DNA from: UBA4416 sp020846025
GTDB lineage: Bacteria; Bacteroidota; Bacteroidia; B-17B0; Aurantibacillaceae
Assembly (NCBI GenBank): GCA_963169295.1
Contig: CAUJDD010000085.1
Coordinates: 1-64,000 of the forward strand
Direction of reading: 5' to 3'
Length of the DNA stretch: 64,000 nucleotides
The notes below the pieces were generated by a model. That model was not told where the DNA came from and did not search any database. It worked only from the letters and a program-made list of their open reading frames with translations. Positions 36,050 through 45,308 of the stretch are shown piece by piece (within the stretch, counting starts at the first letter, position 1; each line of letters opens with the position of its first letter). A program made the position numbers and the translations under genes.

Positions 36050-37048
36050 TTATAAATTTTGCATTTTAATTACCAAATCAACTAAACGGTTACTGTAGCC
36101 ATATTCGTTATCATACCAGCCAATTACTTTTACTAAATTTCCAACTACGCTTGTAAAATCAGAGTCAAACACAACCGAATGTGGGTTGCCAACTATATCT
36201 GTAGAAACAATAGGATCTTCAGTATATTCAATAATGCCTTTTAAATCGCTTTCAGCAGCTTTTTTAAAGGCTTTATTAATTTGTTCAACATTTGGATATT
36301 CAGATAAAACACAGGTAATATCGGTTAATGAGCCATCAGGCACAGGTACACGCATCCCACAACCTCCAAGTTTATCACTTAATTCTGGGAAAATTTTACC
36401 TAATGCTTTAGCAGCACCAGTAGTAGTGGGTATAATACTCATAGCTGCGGCACGTGCTCGTCTTAGGTCTTTATGGGGCGCGTCGTGAATGCGTTGATCG
36501 CCTGTGTATGAGTGCACAGTGGTAACATAGGCTTCCTCAATGCCCCATTGTTTGAGTACTTTGAGCATAGGTGCGGCACAATTGGTAGTACAAGAGGCGT
36601 TTGAAATTATGGTGTCACTTGCATTTAGTAAATGGTCGTTAACACCCAATACAATGGTTTTGATACTATCATCTTTTGCAGGTGCCGATAATATAATTTT
36701 TTTAGCACCAGCATCTATATGTTTTTGGGCTGATTTTTTATCTAAAAATAAACCAGTAGATTCAATAACAATGTCAATGTCAAGGTTTTTCCAAGGTAAT
36801 TGAGCTGGGTCTTTTTCTGCATACACAGCAATGGATTTTCCGTCAATAATTAGGTGCTTATCATCGTGGTTTATACTGTGTTGTAAACGCCCATGAACCG
36901 AATCATATTTTAAAAGATGAGCTAAGGTCTTTGTATCTGTAATATCGTTAATCGCTACAATATCAATATTAGGATGTTTAATGGCATTACGGAGAAAAAT
37001 ACGTCCAATTCTTCCAAATCCATTAATGGCAATTTTCATTTTTTTCAT
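36050..37048 (-). CDS. gap: Glyceraldehyde-3-phosphate dehydrogenase
   Basis: A 332-residue glycolytic enzyme that converts glyceraldehyde-3-phosphate, phosphate and NAD+ to 1,3-bisphosphoglycerate. It has INGFGRIGRIFLRN (dinucleotide binding), the active site SNASCTTNCAAP with Cys153, the HSYTGDQ segment, and the C-terminal WYDNEYGYSNR. Two ATGs compete: the first gives MKKMKIAING; the fourth codon gives MKIAING and would renumber the catalytic Cys to the classical 150. A consensus -7 box lies at 37074-37081. Confidence 0.97.
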   Translation of the reverse strand: MKKMKIAINGFGRIGRIFLRNAIKHPNIDIVAINDITDTKTLAHLLKYDSVHGRLQHSINHDDKHLIIDGKSIAVYAEKDPAQLPWKNLDIDIVIESTGLFLDKKSAQKHIDAGAKKIILSAPAKDDSIKTIVLGVNDHLLNASDTIISNASCTTNCAAPMLKVLKQWGIEEAYVTTVHSYTGDQRIHDAPHKDLRRARAAAMSIIPTTTGAAKALGKIFPELSDKLGGCGMRVPVPDGSLTDITCVLSEYPNVEQINKAFKKAAESDLKGIIEYTEDPIVSTDIVGNPHSVVFDSDFTSVVGNLVKVIGWYDNEYGYSNRLVDLVIKMQNL

Positions 37049-37073
37049 GGCATTTCAGATTAAAAAACTTATT

Positions 37074-37081
37074 CAAAGATA
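37074..37081 (-). promoter_or_regulatory. Promoter -7 element for gap
   Basis: CAAAGATA on the plus strand reads TATCTTTG on the gene strand, 26 nt before the gap ATG. Confidence 0.55.
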
Positions 37082-37180
37082 CTTAAATTAAAATAGATAA
37101 AGGCATCTTATCTCATCAAGTGTTTAGATTTCACAATTATTAGTAATAGTCTATTAAATAAGTGATTATAAGTCAAAAAA

Positions 37181-37212
37181 TTGTTATTAAAACAATAAAG
37201 TCAATATCTTTG
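37181..37212 (+). promoter_or_regulatory. Promoter for the surface-polysaccharide operon
   Basis: TTG at 37181-37183, 21-nt spacer, TATCTTTG at 37205-37212. This is the only good promoter found ahead of the 11.7-kb gene cluster. Confidence 0.65.
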
Positions 37213-37270
37213 TGAGCTTCATATAAAAGCTCATATAAAAGCAAAGTATATTTACATATAAAGCAATCAT

Positions 37271-38104
37271 TTGTATAAAGAAAAAATAGTTATTGATTCG
37301 GGATTAAGTTCTTTTTTTTCACTAGATGAAATTTTTAAATATAAGAGCTTACTGAATAATCTTGCAAAGAGAGATTTTATTGTGAGGTATAAACAAGCTT
37401 TTGCAGGTATTATGTGGGCACTTATTAAACCACTTATAAGTATTTTAGTTTTTGGTTATATTTCAAGTAAAATAAATTCTGCAGAAAGTACTGCTCTTAA
37501 TTTTTTATATGTGGCTTCAGCAATGTTGTTGTGGCAATTATTTTCAAGTGTGTTTAATGATGTTAGTAATTCTATAGTTAACAATGCTAATTTATTTTCA
37601 AAGGTTTATTTCCCAAAAATTATTATTCCATTAAGTACCATTTTAGTGTGCTTAGTAGATTTCTTAATTTCCTTAATTATTCTCATTGTATTATTTATTG
37701 TTTCGGGGCAAGTTGTGCATTGGCAGATGGCATTGGCGCCATTATTTGTTTTGCTTACTATAATTAATGGTTTAGGCTTAGGTTTGTATTTTGCTACAAT
37801 TAATGTAAAGTTTAGAGATATAAAATTTATTGTGCCTGTGGTGCTACAATTTGGAATGTATGTATCGCCAGTTATTTTTAATACCCGCTATTATTTAGAT
37901 AGATTGCCCGAGTGGCTACATTGGTTATTTTGTATAAACCCTATGGTAGGAGCTATTGATGGATTTAAATATTGTTTATTTGGAGGTGAGGCTATTTATA
38001 ATTGGACTTACTTTACTTTTTCGATTATTGTATCCTTTGTCTTTTTATTTATAGGTATAAAATATTTCTACAAATTCGAAAGAAGTTTTGTTGATTATAT
38101 ATAA
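37271..38104 (+). CDS. Polysaccharide ABC exporter, permease (Wzm type)
   Basis: A 277-residue inner-membrane permease of the ABC-2 type, with six hydrophobic segments and the family opening RDFIVRYKQAFAGIMWALIKPL. It exports lipid-linked O-antigen or teichoic-acid-like chains together with the next gene. The start is TTG at 37271; no ATG upstream or shortly downstream fits the conserved N terminus. Its stop codon overlaps the ATG of the ATPase gene by one nucleotide. Confidence 0.92.
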   Translation: MYKEKIVIDSGLSSFFSLDEIFKYKSLLNNLAKRDFIVRYKQAFAGIMWALIKPLISILVFGYISSKINSAESTALNFLYVASAMLLWQLFSSVFNDVSNSIVNNANLFSKVYFPKIIIPLSTILVCLVDFLISLIILIVLFIVSGQVVHWQMALAPLFVLLTIINGLGLGLYFATINVKFRDIKFIVPVVLQFGMYVSPVIFNTRYYLDRLPEWLHWLFCINPMVGAIDGFKYCLFGGEAIYNWTYFTFSIIVSFVFLFIGIKYFYKFERSFVDYI

Positions 38105-39357
38105 TGGCAAGTAACGTAGCTATAAAAGTAGAGGGATTAAGTAAACAATATTTACTTAATAAACTTGGCGTTCCTAAAAGTGACACATTATATGGAAGTA
38201 TGATGGCGGGGTTACGCAATATTAAAAATATAACCTCTAAAAGTAAACGTGAAGAATTTTGGGCATTAAATGATGTTTCTTTTGAAATTAACCAAGGTGA
38301 TAGAGTAGGTATTATTGGTAGAAATGGAGCTGGCAAATCAACCTTATTAAAAATTTTATCACGCATTACACCACCTACTTCGGGTAAAATTGAATATTAT
38401 GGAAGAATGGCTTCATTGTTGGAAGTAGGAACTGGCTTTCATGGTGATTTAACAGGGCGCGAGAATATTTATTTAAACGGTTCAATTTTAGGAATGTCGA
38501 AGCAGGAGATAGATAAAAAATTTGATGAGATAGTAGCTTTTAGTGAAATTGAAAAGTTTTTAGATACACCAGTTAAGCGTTATAGTAGCGGCATGTATGT
38601 GCGCTTAGCATTTGCGGTAGCTGCTCATCTAGATTCGGATATTTTAATAGTAGATGAAGTATTAGCGGTGGGCGATGCGGCATTTCAAAAAAAATGCCTT
38701 GGTAAGATGAATGATATTAGTTCAAACGATGGAAGAACTATCTTATTTGTGAGTCATCAGATGAATACATTACAAGCTTTGTGTAACAAAGGAATGGTTT
38801 TGCATAAAGGGCAAGTTTCGCTTAATGTATCAAGTGCCGATATAGCTATAAAGCATTATATGCAATTAGCAAATCAAGTGGCTCGTTCGGCAGTTGCTGA
38901 TAGAACAGATAGAGTAGGAGAAGGAGGAATAAAAGTTACAAACATCTCTTTTTTTCATTCGTTACAAGCAACAGAAGAGTTAATTACAGGACAAGATTTT
39001 ACAATACAAGTATCTTATGAATGTAAAGCTAATTATGTAGCAAATAATGTAAATGTGGCTTTAGCTATTTATGGAGATGACGGTGTATTGTACACTGTAT
39101 TAAATAGTGAGAACACCGGAACGACTTTTCAAAACGTAAAAGGGAACGGAACATTCATTTGTACACTAAATAAATTACCCTTAATGGAAGGCTCTTATTT
39201 TATTAATGTATCTATATCGGAGAATAGTGTGATGCAAGATTGGGTTCAAGAGGCTGTTTTTGTAAATGTAATAGCAGGTGATTTTTACGGAACAGGAAAA
39301 ATAAATCCATCTTCACATAAAAGTATTTTAATTGAAAATTCTTGGTCGAAAAAATGA
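38104..39357 (+). CDS. Polysaccharide ABC exporter, ATPase with Wzt-type C-terminal domain
   Basis: A 417-residue ATPase. Residues ~1-240 are the nucleotide-binding domain: Walker A GRNGAGKST, signature RYSSGMYVRLAFA, Walker B ILIVDEVLAVGD, and a switch His in FVSHQ. Residues ~265-415 are a beta-rich extra domain of the Wzt C-terminal type. In other bacteria this domain recognises the capped non-reducing end of the finished O chain. Its presence suggests a terminal modification, which the acyltransferase or methyltransferase-like gene of this operon could supply. Confidence 0.93.
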   Translation: MASNVAIKVEGLSKQYLLNKLGVPKSDTLYGSMMAGLRNIKNITSKSKREEFWALNDVSFEINQGDRVGIIGRNGAGKSTLLKILSRITPPTSGKIEYYGRMASLLEVGTGFHGDLTGRENIYLNGSILGMSKQEIDKKFDEIVAFSEIEKFLDTPVKRYSSGMYVRLAFAVAAHLDSDILIVDEVLAVGDAAFQKKCLGKMNDISSNDGRTILFVSHQMNTLQALCNKGMVLHKGQVSLNVSSADIAIKHYMQLANQVARSAVADRTDRVGEGGIKVTNISFFHSLQATEELITGQDFTIQVSYECKANYVANNVNVALAIYGDDGVLYTVLNSENTGTTFQNVKGNGTFICTLNKLPLMEGSYFINVSISENSVMQDWVQEAVFVNVIAGDFYGTGKINPSSHKSILIENSWSKK

Positions 39358-40076
39358 TCTTTAAAAGGCTTAAAAATATTTTTGGTATTACAGAATTTAA
39401 AACATCTAATTGTTTTCAAGTAAATGATAAAGCAGTTTTGCAAAAATCAGAATCTTCATTTATTCAAAATAGCCAAATTGTTCTTGAAAATGATGCTCAG
39501 TTAATTATTGGCGATAATGTGAAAATCGACAATTATCATATAAGAATTATTAGAGGAAAATGTAAAATTGAGAATGATACACAGCTTATAGGCGTTAAAA
39601 ATACACTTTCAAATTCAATATACATTAATGATGGTAGCCTATTAATTGCTGATCATTGTATCATTCAATCAGAATTTTGTATAAGATTTGGTGGTATTTG
39701 TTCTGTAGATTCATACACTGGTATAATGTATGGAACTGAAATAAGATGCGATGAAAGTCTAAAAATTGGTAAATTCAATATGATTTCATATGAGTGCATG
39801 ATATATGATACGAATACACATTGTACTTATAACCAAGACAAACGAAGAAAATTAACTATAGATAATTATCCCTATATTGGATTAGAGGTAGAAAAACCAG
39901 AAACATCTCCAATTATGATAGGTGATGATTGTTGGATAGGCAAAAGAGCGGTGATTCTAAAAGGTGTAAACATTGGTAAGAATTCTACTATAGCAACTTG
40001 CGCTGTAGTTACAAAATCGGCTCCTCCTAATAGTTTATTATATGGAAATCCCTCACAGCAAAAACTCAAATCTTAA
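39354..40076 (+). CDS. Acyltransferase with left-handed beta-helix (hexapeptide repeat)
   Basis: A 240-residue enzyme of the hexapeptide-repeat acyltransferase type. Repeats run through most of the chain and end with IMIGDDCWIGKRAVILKGVNIGKNSTIATCAVVTKSAPPNSLLYGNPSQ, typical of O-acetyltransferases. The His in YDTNTHCTYNQ is a candidate base. The frame extends to a TTG at 39342, but the ATG at 39354 overlaps the ATPase stop as ATGA and is preferred. It probably acetylates a sugar of the exported glycan. Confidence 0.87.
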   Translation: MIFKRLKNIFGITEFKTSNCFQVNDKAVLQKSESSFIQNSQIVLENDAQLIIGDNVKIDNYHIRIIRGKCKIENDTQLIGVKNTLSNSIYINDGSLLIADHCIIQSEFCIRFGGICSVDSYTGIMYGTEIRCDESLKIGKFNMISYECMIYDTNTHCTYNQDKRRKLTIDNYPYIGLEVEKPETSPIMIGDDCWIGKRAVILKGVNIGKNSTIATCAVVTKSAPPNSLLYGNPSQQKLKS

Positions 40077-40101
40077 TTGCATCGTTAAAGGCTAACATAA
40101 A

Positions 40102-41205
40102 ATGAAAATTCAGTATCTCACTCAATATTATCAGCCTTTTCTAGATAAGTTTTATGCTCGTTTTCCTGATTTTAATTCGCTAAGTTATCAGCAGATGCTT
40201 CAATTATTATTGAATCAATATTTTGCCGATACTGGTGCAGCTTATCATTATACATTTAAACATGGCCATGAAGCATTTATTATTATTGCTAATTGTGAGG
40301 CCTTACAAAAAAAATGGGCTTTCGAAAATAATGTAAAATATTCGGAGAGTAATTGGGAAAAGGAAATTGCATTAGCTCAAATTAAGCATTTTAAACCTAC
40401 CGTTTTTTATATAGAAAGTATTTTTGGCTTTTTTGGGACATTTCTTAATGAAGCAAAATTATATTGTAATAAAGTTGTTGCTTGGATATCTACACCTTTT
40501 TCACCTAGTTTACCACTTCATAATATTGATGTAATTTTCTCATCCACACAACAGTTTGTTAAATCGTTTAATGAATATGGAATAAAGGCTTATTATCTAC
40601 TTCCTGCGTTTGATAGTAGAGTGTTAGATGAAATTAAAAATCCACAACCTAAATCAATTCCATTGTCTTTTGTGGGCGGGTGGAGTGATGTGCACGAAAA
40701 CAGAAAGCAATTTTTAAAATATTTCGCAAAACAAGCACCAGTAAAAATATGGGGTTATGGCTATCAACAATTTTATAGTAGAAGAACATGGGCGTATTAT
40801 AAACATAGATTTTTCCCAGATAATCCTGAAATTGAAAAAGCATTTGTAGAAGAGGTTTGGGGACTGAATATGTATGATGTACTTCAAAAATCATTAATTA
40901 CTTTAAATATTCACGAAGCCTTATTAAAAGGCGATGTAGGAAATATGAGAATGTTTGAGGCAAGTGGAGTAGGGACTATGTTATTAAATGATTATGGTAA
41001 TAATTTAGCACAACTGTTTGAGATTGATAAAGAGATTGTATCTTATAAAAGTTTTCCTGAGGCTTTAGAAAAATATAATTATTATTGCACACACCCTGAA
41101 AAAGCAATTGAAATAGGATTAAATGCACAAAAGAGAACTTTAAGGGATTATAATTATGATGTTTATATGGAAAATCTATTGAGTTACTTAAAACAACATA
41201 TCTAA
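40102..41205 (+). CDS. CgeB-like glycosyltransferase
   Basis: A 367-residue GT-B-like protein. The C-terminal half has features of the CgeB/Glyco_trans_1_2 group: IPLSFVGGWSDVHENRKQFLKYF, LQKSLITLNIHEALLKGDVGNMRMFEASGVGTMLLND (donor-binding loop with Glu) and a closing helix. The N-terminal half is less conserved. It probably adds a sugar to the glycan; the sugar is unknown. It sits 25 nt downstream of the acyltransferase gene. Confidence 0.8.
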   Translation: MKIQYLTQYYQPFLDKFYARFPDFNSLSYQQMLQLLLNQYFADTGAAYHYTFKHGHEAFIIIANCEALQKKWAFENNVKYSESNWEKEIALAQIKHFKPTVFYIESIFGFFGTFLNEAKLYCNKVVAWISTPFSPSLPLHNIDVIFSSTQQFVKSFNEYGIKAYYLLPAFDSRVLDEIKNPQPKSIPLSFVGGWSDVHENRKQFLKYFAKQAPVKIWGYGYQQFYSRRTWAYYKHRFFPDNPEIEKAFVEEVWGLNMYDVLQKSLITLNIHEALLKGDVGNMRMFEASGVGTMLLNDYGNNLAQLFEIDKEIVSYKSFPEALEKYNYYCTHPEKAIEIGLNAQKRTLRDYNYDVYMENLLSYLKQHI

Positions 41206-41221
41206 TACAAATTGTAAATAA

Positions 41222-42046
41222 TTGCTTCAAAAACTTAAATATCAACTATATCAAGTAAAGATTAAATTTCTTTCTTATTTAAGAGGAGAAGATAATTTCT
41301 CGAAACCTCATGGTTGGTTTGGTAACTATAAAACTTGGCAAGAAGTAAAAAGGGAGTGTGATGGATATGATACAGATAATATCTTAAACAAAGTAAAAGA
41401 GTCTGTTTTAAAAGTTAGAAATGGAGAGGCGGTTTATGAAAGAGATTCTGTTTTATTTGATGAAGTTCAATATTCGCTTGAGTTAATCGAAGCATTTAAA
41501 AACTCTATTAAAGATAATCAATTGCATGTTGTAGATTTTGGGGGATCATTAGGGAGTACGTATTTTCAACATAAAGAATTATTTAAAGATATAAAAGATC
41601 TTAAATGGGCGGTAGTTGAACAAAAACATTTTGTAGAGTATGGTAAAAATGATATTGCAATTAATCATCTAACTTTTCATTTTACTATTGATGAAGCACT
41701 CCAAAATCAAAAACCTCATGTTTTATTAGCGTCTAGTGTTATTCCTTATTTTGAAAAACCTTATGTACTTATTCAACAATTATTAAAATATAATTTTGAA
41801 TATATTATTATAGATCGAACGGCTTTTATAGATGACAATGAGGAGCGGATAACCAAACAAATTGTTCCAGAATTTATATATAAGGCATCTTACCCTGCTT
41901 GGTTTTTAAATGAAGAAAAATTTTTAAAAGCATTTTCTGATAAGTATGAATTGCTTAATAGTTTTCCTAGTGCCTTTGATGCAGATGGAATTTTAGAAGA
42001 TGGGAAAAGAGTATATCGTAAAGGATTTTATTTTAGAAAAAAATAG
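41222..42046 (+). CDS. Methyltransferase-like protein, TIGR04325 type
   Basis: A 274-residue protein. The Rossmann-type motif VVDFGGSLGSTYFQHKELF (SAM-binding glycine loop) and the opening GWFGNYKTWQEVKRECDGYD match the TIGR04325 family of putative methyltransferases, found in polysaccharide clusters. The start is TTG, without an ATG alternative near it. It may cap the glycan by methylation, which would fit the C-terminal domain of the exporter ATPase. Activity is inferred. Confidence 0.75.
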   Translation: MLQKLKYQLYQVKIKFLSYLRGEDNFSKPHGWFGNYKTWQEVKRECDGYDTDNILNKVKESVLKVRNGEAVYERDSVLFDEVQYSLELIEAFKNSIKDNQLHVVDFGGSLGSTYFQHKELFKDIKDLKWAVVEQKHFVEYGKNDIAINHLTFHFTIDEALQNQKPHVLLASSVIPYFEKPYVLIQQLLKYNFEYIIIDRTAFIDDNEERITKQIVPEFIYKASYPAWFLNEEKFLKAFSDKYELLNSFPSAFDADGILEDGKRVYRKGFYFRKK

Positions 42047-42049
42047 GCT

Positions 42050-43090
42050 ATGTATAATTTTGTTACATTATTTAATTCTGCTTATTTGTCAAGAGGTTTG
42101 GTGTTGTATCATTCTTTAATAAAACACTGTCCGCAATTCCATCTTTATGTGATTGCATTTGATGATGCCACGTATGATTATTTTCAAAAGTTTCCACAGC
42201 CACATTTAACGGCTATTTCACTTCAAGCATTTGAAGATGAAAAACTATTATCCATTAAAACAACACGCTCAGCCACCGAATATTGTTGGACATGCACACC
42301 ATCAACAGTATTATATGCTATTAATACCTTTCAATTAAACCATTGTGTATATATTGATGCCGATATGTGTTTTTATGAGAATCCTAAGATTTTGTTTGAT
42401 GAATGGGGTGATAAATCGGTTTTAATTACAGAGCATCATTATACAAAACCTTATGATCAGAGTGAAGAAAGTGGGAAATATTGTGTGCAATTTGTAGGGT
42501 TTAAAAATGATAAAGATGGCTTGATGGCACTTAATTATTGGCGAAATGCGTGTATTGAATGGTGCTATGCAAGAGTCGAGGATGGAAAGTTTGGAGACCA
42601 AAAATATTTAGATGATTGGACTACTCGTTTTAATAAAGTACATGTGATGGCACATTTAGGAGGTGGCATAGCACCTTGGAATATGCAACAATATTACTTC
42701 TCTAAATCAGGTCAACAAATTATTGGTAAGGAAATTATTACTGGAAATAAGTTTGAGGCTATATTTTTTCATTTTCATGGTGTTAAAATCTATACCGATC
42801 ATATTGTTTCTTTAACTGGTGATATGTATGAAATGAATTCTGATGCTTTACATCTGTTTTATTTGCCTTATGTGTCAAAGTTAATGGAGGTTTCAAAACA
42901 TGTTCATAAGCAAACGAAAAGACAATTTGATGCGAATGGAGCTAAAGAAAAATCACCTCAAAAACCCGAGAATTTTTTATCTTTGTTAAAATGGTATCTT
43001 TATGACATTAGACAAGATATTAAGAATATCAACGGAAAGCGAACGAAACAACGAATGAAATATAAACATTTTTATTACTGTAATGGCTAA
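42050..43090 (+). CDS. Glycosyltransferase, GT-A fold (GT8-like)
   Basis: A 346-residue protein with a GT-A arrangement: N-terminal NFVTLFNSAYLSRGLVLYHSLIKHCPQFHLYVIAFDD, and the metal-binding DxD segment HCVYIDADMCFYENP. A FHFHGVKIY motif near residue 240 provides candidate metal ligands. This is like GT8 enzymes that use UDP-sugars. It starts 3 nt after the methyltransferase-like gene and overlaps the FdtA-like gene by 8 nt. Confidence 0.82.
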   Translation: MYNFVTLFNSAYLSRGLVLYHSLIKHCPQFHLYVIAFDDATYDYFQKFPQPHLTAISLQAFEDEKLLSIKTTRSATEYCWTCTPSTVLYAINTFQLNHCVYIDADMCFYENPKILFDEWGDKSVLITEHHYTKPYDQSEESGKYCVQFVGFKNDKDGLMALNYWRNACIEWCYARVEDGKFGDQKYLDDWTTRFNKVHVMAHLGGGIAPWNMQQYYFSKSGQQIIGKEIITGNKFEAIFFHFHGVKIYTDHIVSLTGDMYEMNSDALHLFYLPYVSKLMEVSKHVHKQTKRQFDANGAKEKSPQKPENFLSLLKWYLYDIRQDIKNINGKRTKQRMKYKHFYYCNG

Positions 43091-43451
43091 AATAATAGAT
43101 TTAAAAACATTTACTGATAAAAGAGGTAATCTTACTGTAGTAGAAAAAGTTTTGCCATTTGAAATAAAACGCGTTTTTTATATTTATGGAGTGGATGATT
43201 CTAAGCGAGGTGGACATCGTCATCATAAAACAATACAAGCAGCGGTGTGTATAAAGGGCTCTTGTAAAATTTATAATCATAATAATTTAAAGGAAGAGGT
43301 ATTTGATTTAAATAGCCCAAGTAAATGTTTAATCTTAAATCCTGAAGATTGGCATACTATGTATGATTTTTCTGAAGATGCCATATTAATGGTTTTTGCA
43401 TCTGAATATTTTGATCAAGCTGATTATGTTTTTGAACCTTATAACTCATGA
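43083..43451 (+). CDS. dTDP-4-keto-6-deoxyglucose 3,4-ketoisomerase type (FdtA/QdtA)
   Basis: A 122-residue small cupin-fold protein. DKRGNLTVVE, RVFYIYGV, the His-rich RGGHRHHKTIQAAVCIKGSC (His45, His47, His48) and LNPEDWHTMYDF match the FdtA/QdtA/WxcM-like sugar 3,4-ketoisomerases. It would convert dTDP-4-keto-6-deoxyglucose to the 3-keto sugar, substrate of the aminotransferase encoded next. FdtA (galacto product) and QdtA (gluco product) cannot be separated by eye. It overlaps both neighbours. Confidence 0.88.
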   Translation: MAKIIDLKTFTDKRGNLTVVEKVLPFEIKRVFYIYGVDDSKRGGHRHHKTIQAAVCIKGSCKIYNHNNLKEEVFDLNSPSKCLILNPEDWHTMYDFSEDAILMVFASEYFDQADYVFEPYNS

Positions 43452-44533
43452 TAGATTACGAAAATTTACATCAATTAAATAAATCTTTATTTGATGAATA
43501 TAAATTGGCCTTTAATGAGGTTTTAGAAAGTGGCTGGTATATTCTAGGAAATAAAGTTAAAGAGTTTGAACAACAATTTGCTCATTATTGTCAAACTAAA
43601 TATTGTGTGGGAGTTGCTAATGGATTGGATGCCCTTCAATTATCTTTAAGAGCTTTTAATTTTCAACAAGGAAGTGAAGTGTTGGTTCCTTCAAACACCT
43701 ATATTGCCACTATTTTATCGATAGTTGAAAATAAATTGCAGCCCATTTTAGTAGAGCCTAATATAGTAACCTATAATATAGATCCTACTTTAATTGAACG
43801 TCATATAACGCCTAAAACAAAAGCCATTTTAGTTGTTCATTTGTATGGCAAAATGTGTGATATGGATCCAATTATGGAAATTGCTAGAAAATACAATTTA
43901 AAAGTTATTGAGGATTGTGCTCAGTCACATGGTGCACAATACAAAGGTAAATACTCGGGTAGTTTTGGCGATTATGCGGCGCATAGTTTTTATCCAACCA
44001 AAAATTTAGGTGCCATTGGCGATGCGGGTGCTGTTACTACCCAAGATGCGGATTTGGCTAATCGCATAAAGGTTTTAAGAAATTATGGTTCTGAAGTTAA
44101 ATATTACAATGAAGTGGTAGGTGTTAATTCTCGATTAGATGAGCTACAGGCAGCTTTATTAATAGTAAAATTAAAATATATAGAGAAGATAACTGCTCAT
44201 AAAAGAGCTTTGGCCGACATTTATTTTAAAAACCTTAAATCTGATTTTGTTTTACCGCAATTACATTCAGATTATCATGATGTATTTCATATATTTAATG
44301 TAAGACATGAGAAAAGAGATGCGCTAAAAGATTATTTATTGAAAAATGAAATTAAAACAGAGATTCATTATCCTGTAGCACCGGTAAAACAAAATGCAAT
44401 GAGAGGCATTATTGATAATCAAGTAACGCCAATTGCCGAGTTAATACATCAAACAACTTTAAGTTTACCAATTTCGTATTTTCATACGGAAGATACAATA
44501 CATAAAGTGGTAGAAGTCATGAATAAATTTTAG
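43448..44533 (+). CDS. DegT/DnrJ/EryC1 sugar aminotransferase (FdtB/QdtB type)
   Basis: A 361-residue PLP enzyme. It has the GVANGLDALQLSLRA start of the PLP fold, VIEDCAQSHGAQYKGKYSGSFGD, and the PLP lysine K185 in HSFYPTKNLGAIGDAGAV. It transfers an amino group to C3 of the dTDP-3-keto-6-deoxyhexose made by the preceding gene, giving a dTDP-3-amino-3,6-dideoxyhexose. ATGA overlap with the isomerase gene. The N-acetyltransferase that usually follows (FdtC) is not obvious; the hexapeptide enzyme at 39354 could do this job. Confidence 0.92.
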   Translation: MIDYENLHQLNKSLFDEYKLAFNEVLESGWYILGNKVKEFEQQFAHYCQTKYCVGVANGLDALQLSLRAFNFQQGSEVLVPSNTYIATILSIVENKLQPILVEPNIVTYNIDPTLIERHITPKTKAILVVHLYGKMCDMDPIMEIARKYNLKVIEDCAQSHGAQYKGKYSGSFGDYAAHSFYPTKNLGAIGDAGAVTTQDADLANRIKVLRNYGSEVKYYNEVVGVNSRLDELQAALLIVKLKYIEKITAHKRALADIYFKNLKSDFVLPQLHSDYHDVFHIFNVRHEKRDALKDYLLKNEIKTEIHYPVAPVKQNAMRGIIDNQVTPIAELIHQTTLSLPISYFHTEDTIHKVVEVMNKF

Positions 44534-44537
44534 AATA

Positions 44538-45308
44538 GTGCCAAAAATTTCAATCATAACTATTAATTATAATAATGCTACGGGTTTAGATAAAACCATT
44601 CGTAGTGTAATTAATCAAACCTACAAAGAATTTGAATTTATAGTTATAGATGGTCAATCTACTGATACGAGTGTTGATGTAATTAAAACGTATGAGCATT
44701 GTATAAATAATTGGGTTAGTGAACCAGATAACGGAATTTATGATGCACAAAATAAAGGGATTTTAAAATCAACAGGAGATTATTTATTGTTTTTGAACAG
44801 CGGAGATGTTTTAGCTGATCATAAAGTGTTAGAGAATGTAAGTGATAAACTTAATGGACGATCCTTTTATTATGGAAATTTGATTCTTGAATCTAATAGT
44901 CATATTATTGAACATAAAGCGCCTGAATTAATTGATGTGGATTTTATGCTAAATAGTACAATTTGGCATCCATGTGTATTTATAAATTCATCTCTCTTTA
45001 AGGAGTTTGGGTTATATAATACTACATTTAAAATTTGTGGAGATTATGAGTTTTTTATTCGTTGCTTATTAAAACCTAATATCACTACTCAATATTTAGA
45101 TTTATTTATTACACAATTTGATGCTAATGGAATAAGTAATAATCCTCAACAAAACCAATTACAGACTGAGGAGAGAGAAAAAGCATGGAGAATGAATGTG
45201 TCGGAACTTATTTATGAGAATTTAAAACAACAAAACTCATTTAAAAGAAGTAAGTATGCAACTGTTATAAACCTCTTACAGAAATGGAGAGGTAAACCTA
45301 GATTTTAA
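44538..45308 (+). CDS. Glycosyltransferase family 2
   Basis: A 256-residue GT-A enzyme of the GT2 type: PKISIITINYNNATGLDKTIRSVINQTYKEFEFIVIDGQSTD, then the DxD-equivalent region LLFLNSGDVLADH. The domain resembles colanic-acid WcaE-like transferases. The start is GTG at 44538, 4 nt after the aminotransferase stop. It transfers a sugar in repeat-unit assembly; donor unknown. Overlaps the next gene by one nucleotide. Confidence 0.88.
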   Translation: MPKISIITINYNNATGLDKTIRSVINQTYKEFEFIVIDGQSTDTSVDVIKTYEHCINNWVSEPDNGIYDAQNKGILKSTGDYLLFLNSGDVLADHKVLENVSDKLNGRSFYYGNLILESNSHIIEHKAPELIDVDFMLNSTIWHPCVFINSSLFKEFGLYNTTFKICGDYEFFIRCLLKPNITTQYLDLFITQFDANGISNNPQQNQLQTEEREKAWRMNVSELIYENLKQQNSFKRSKYATVINLLQKWRGKPRF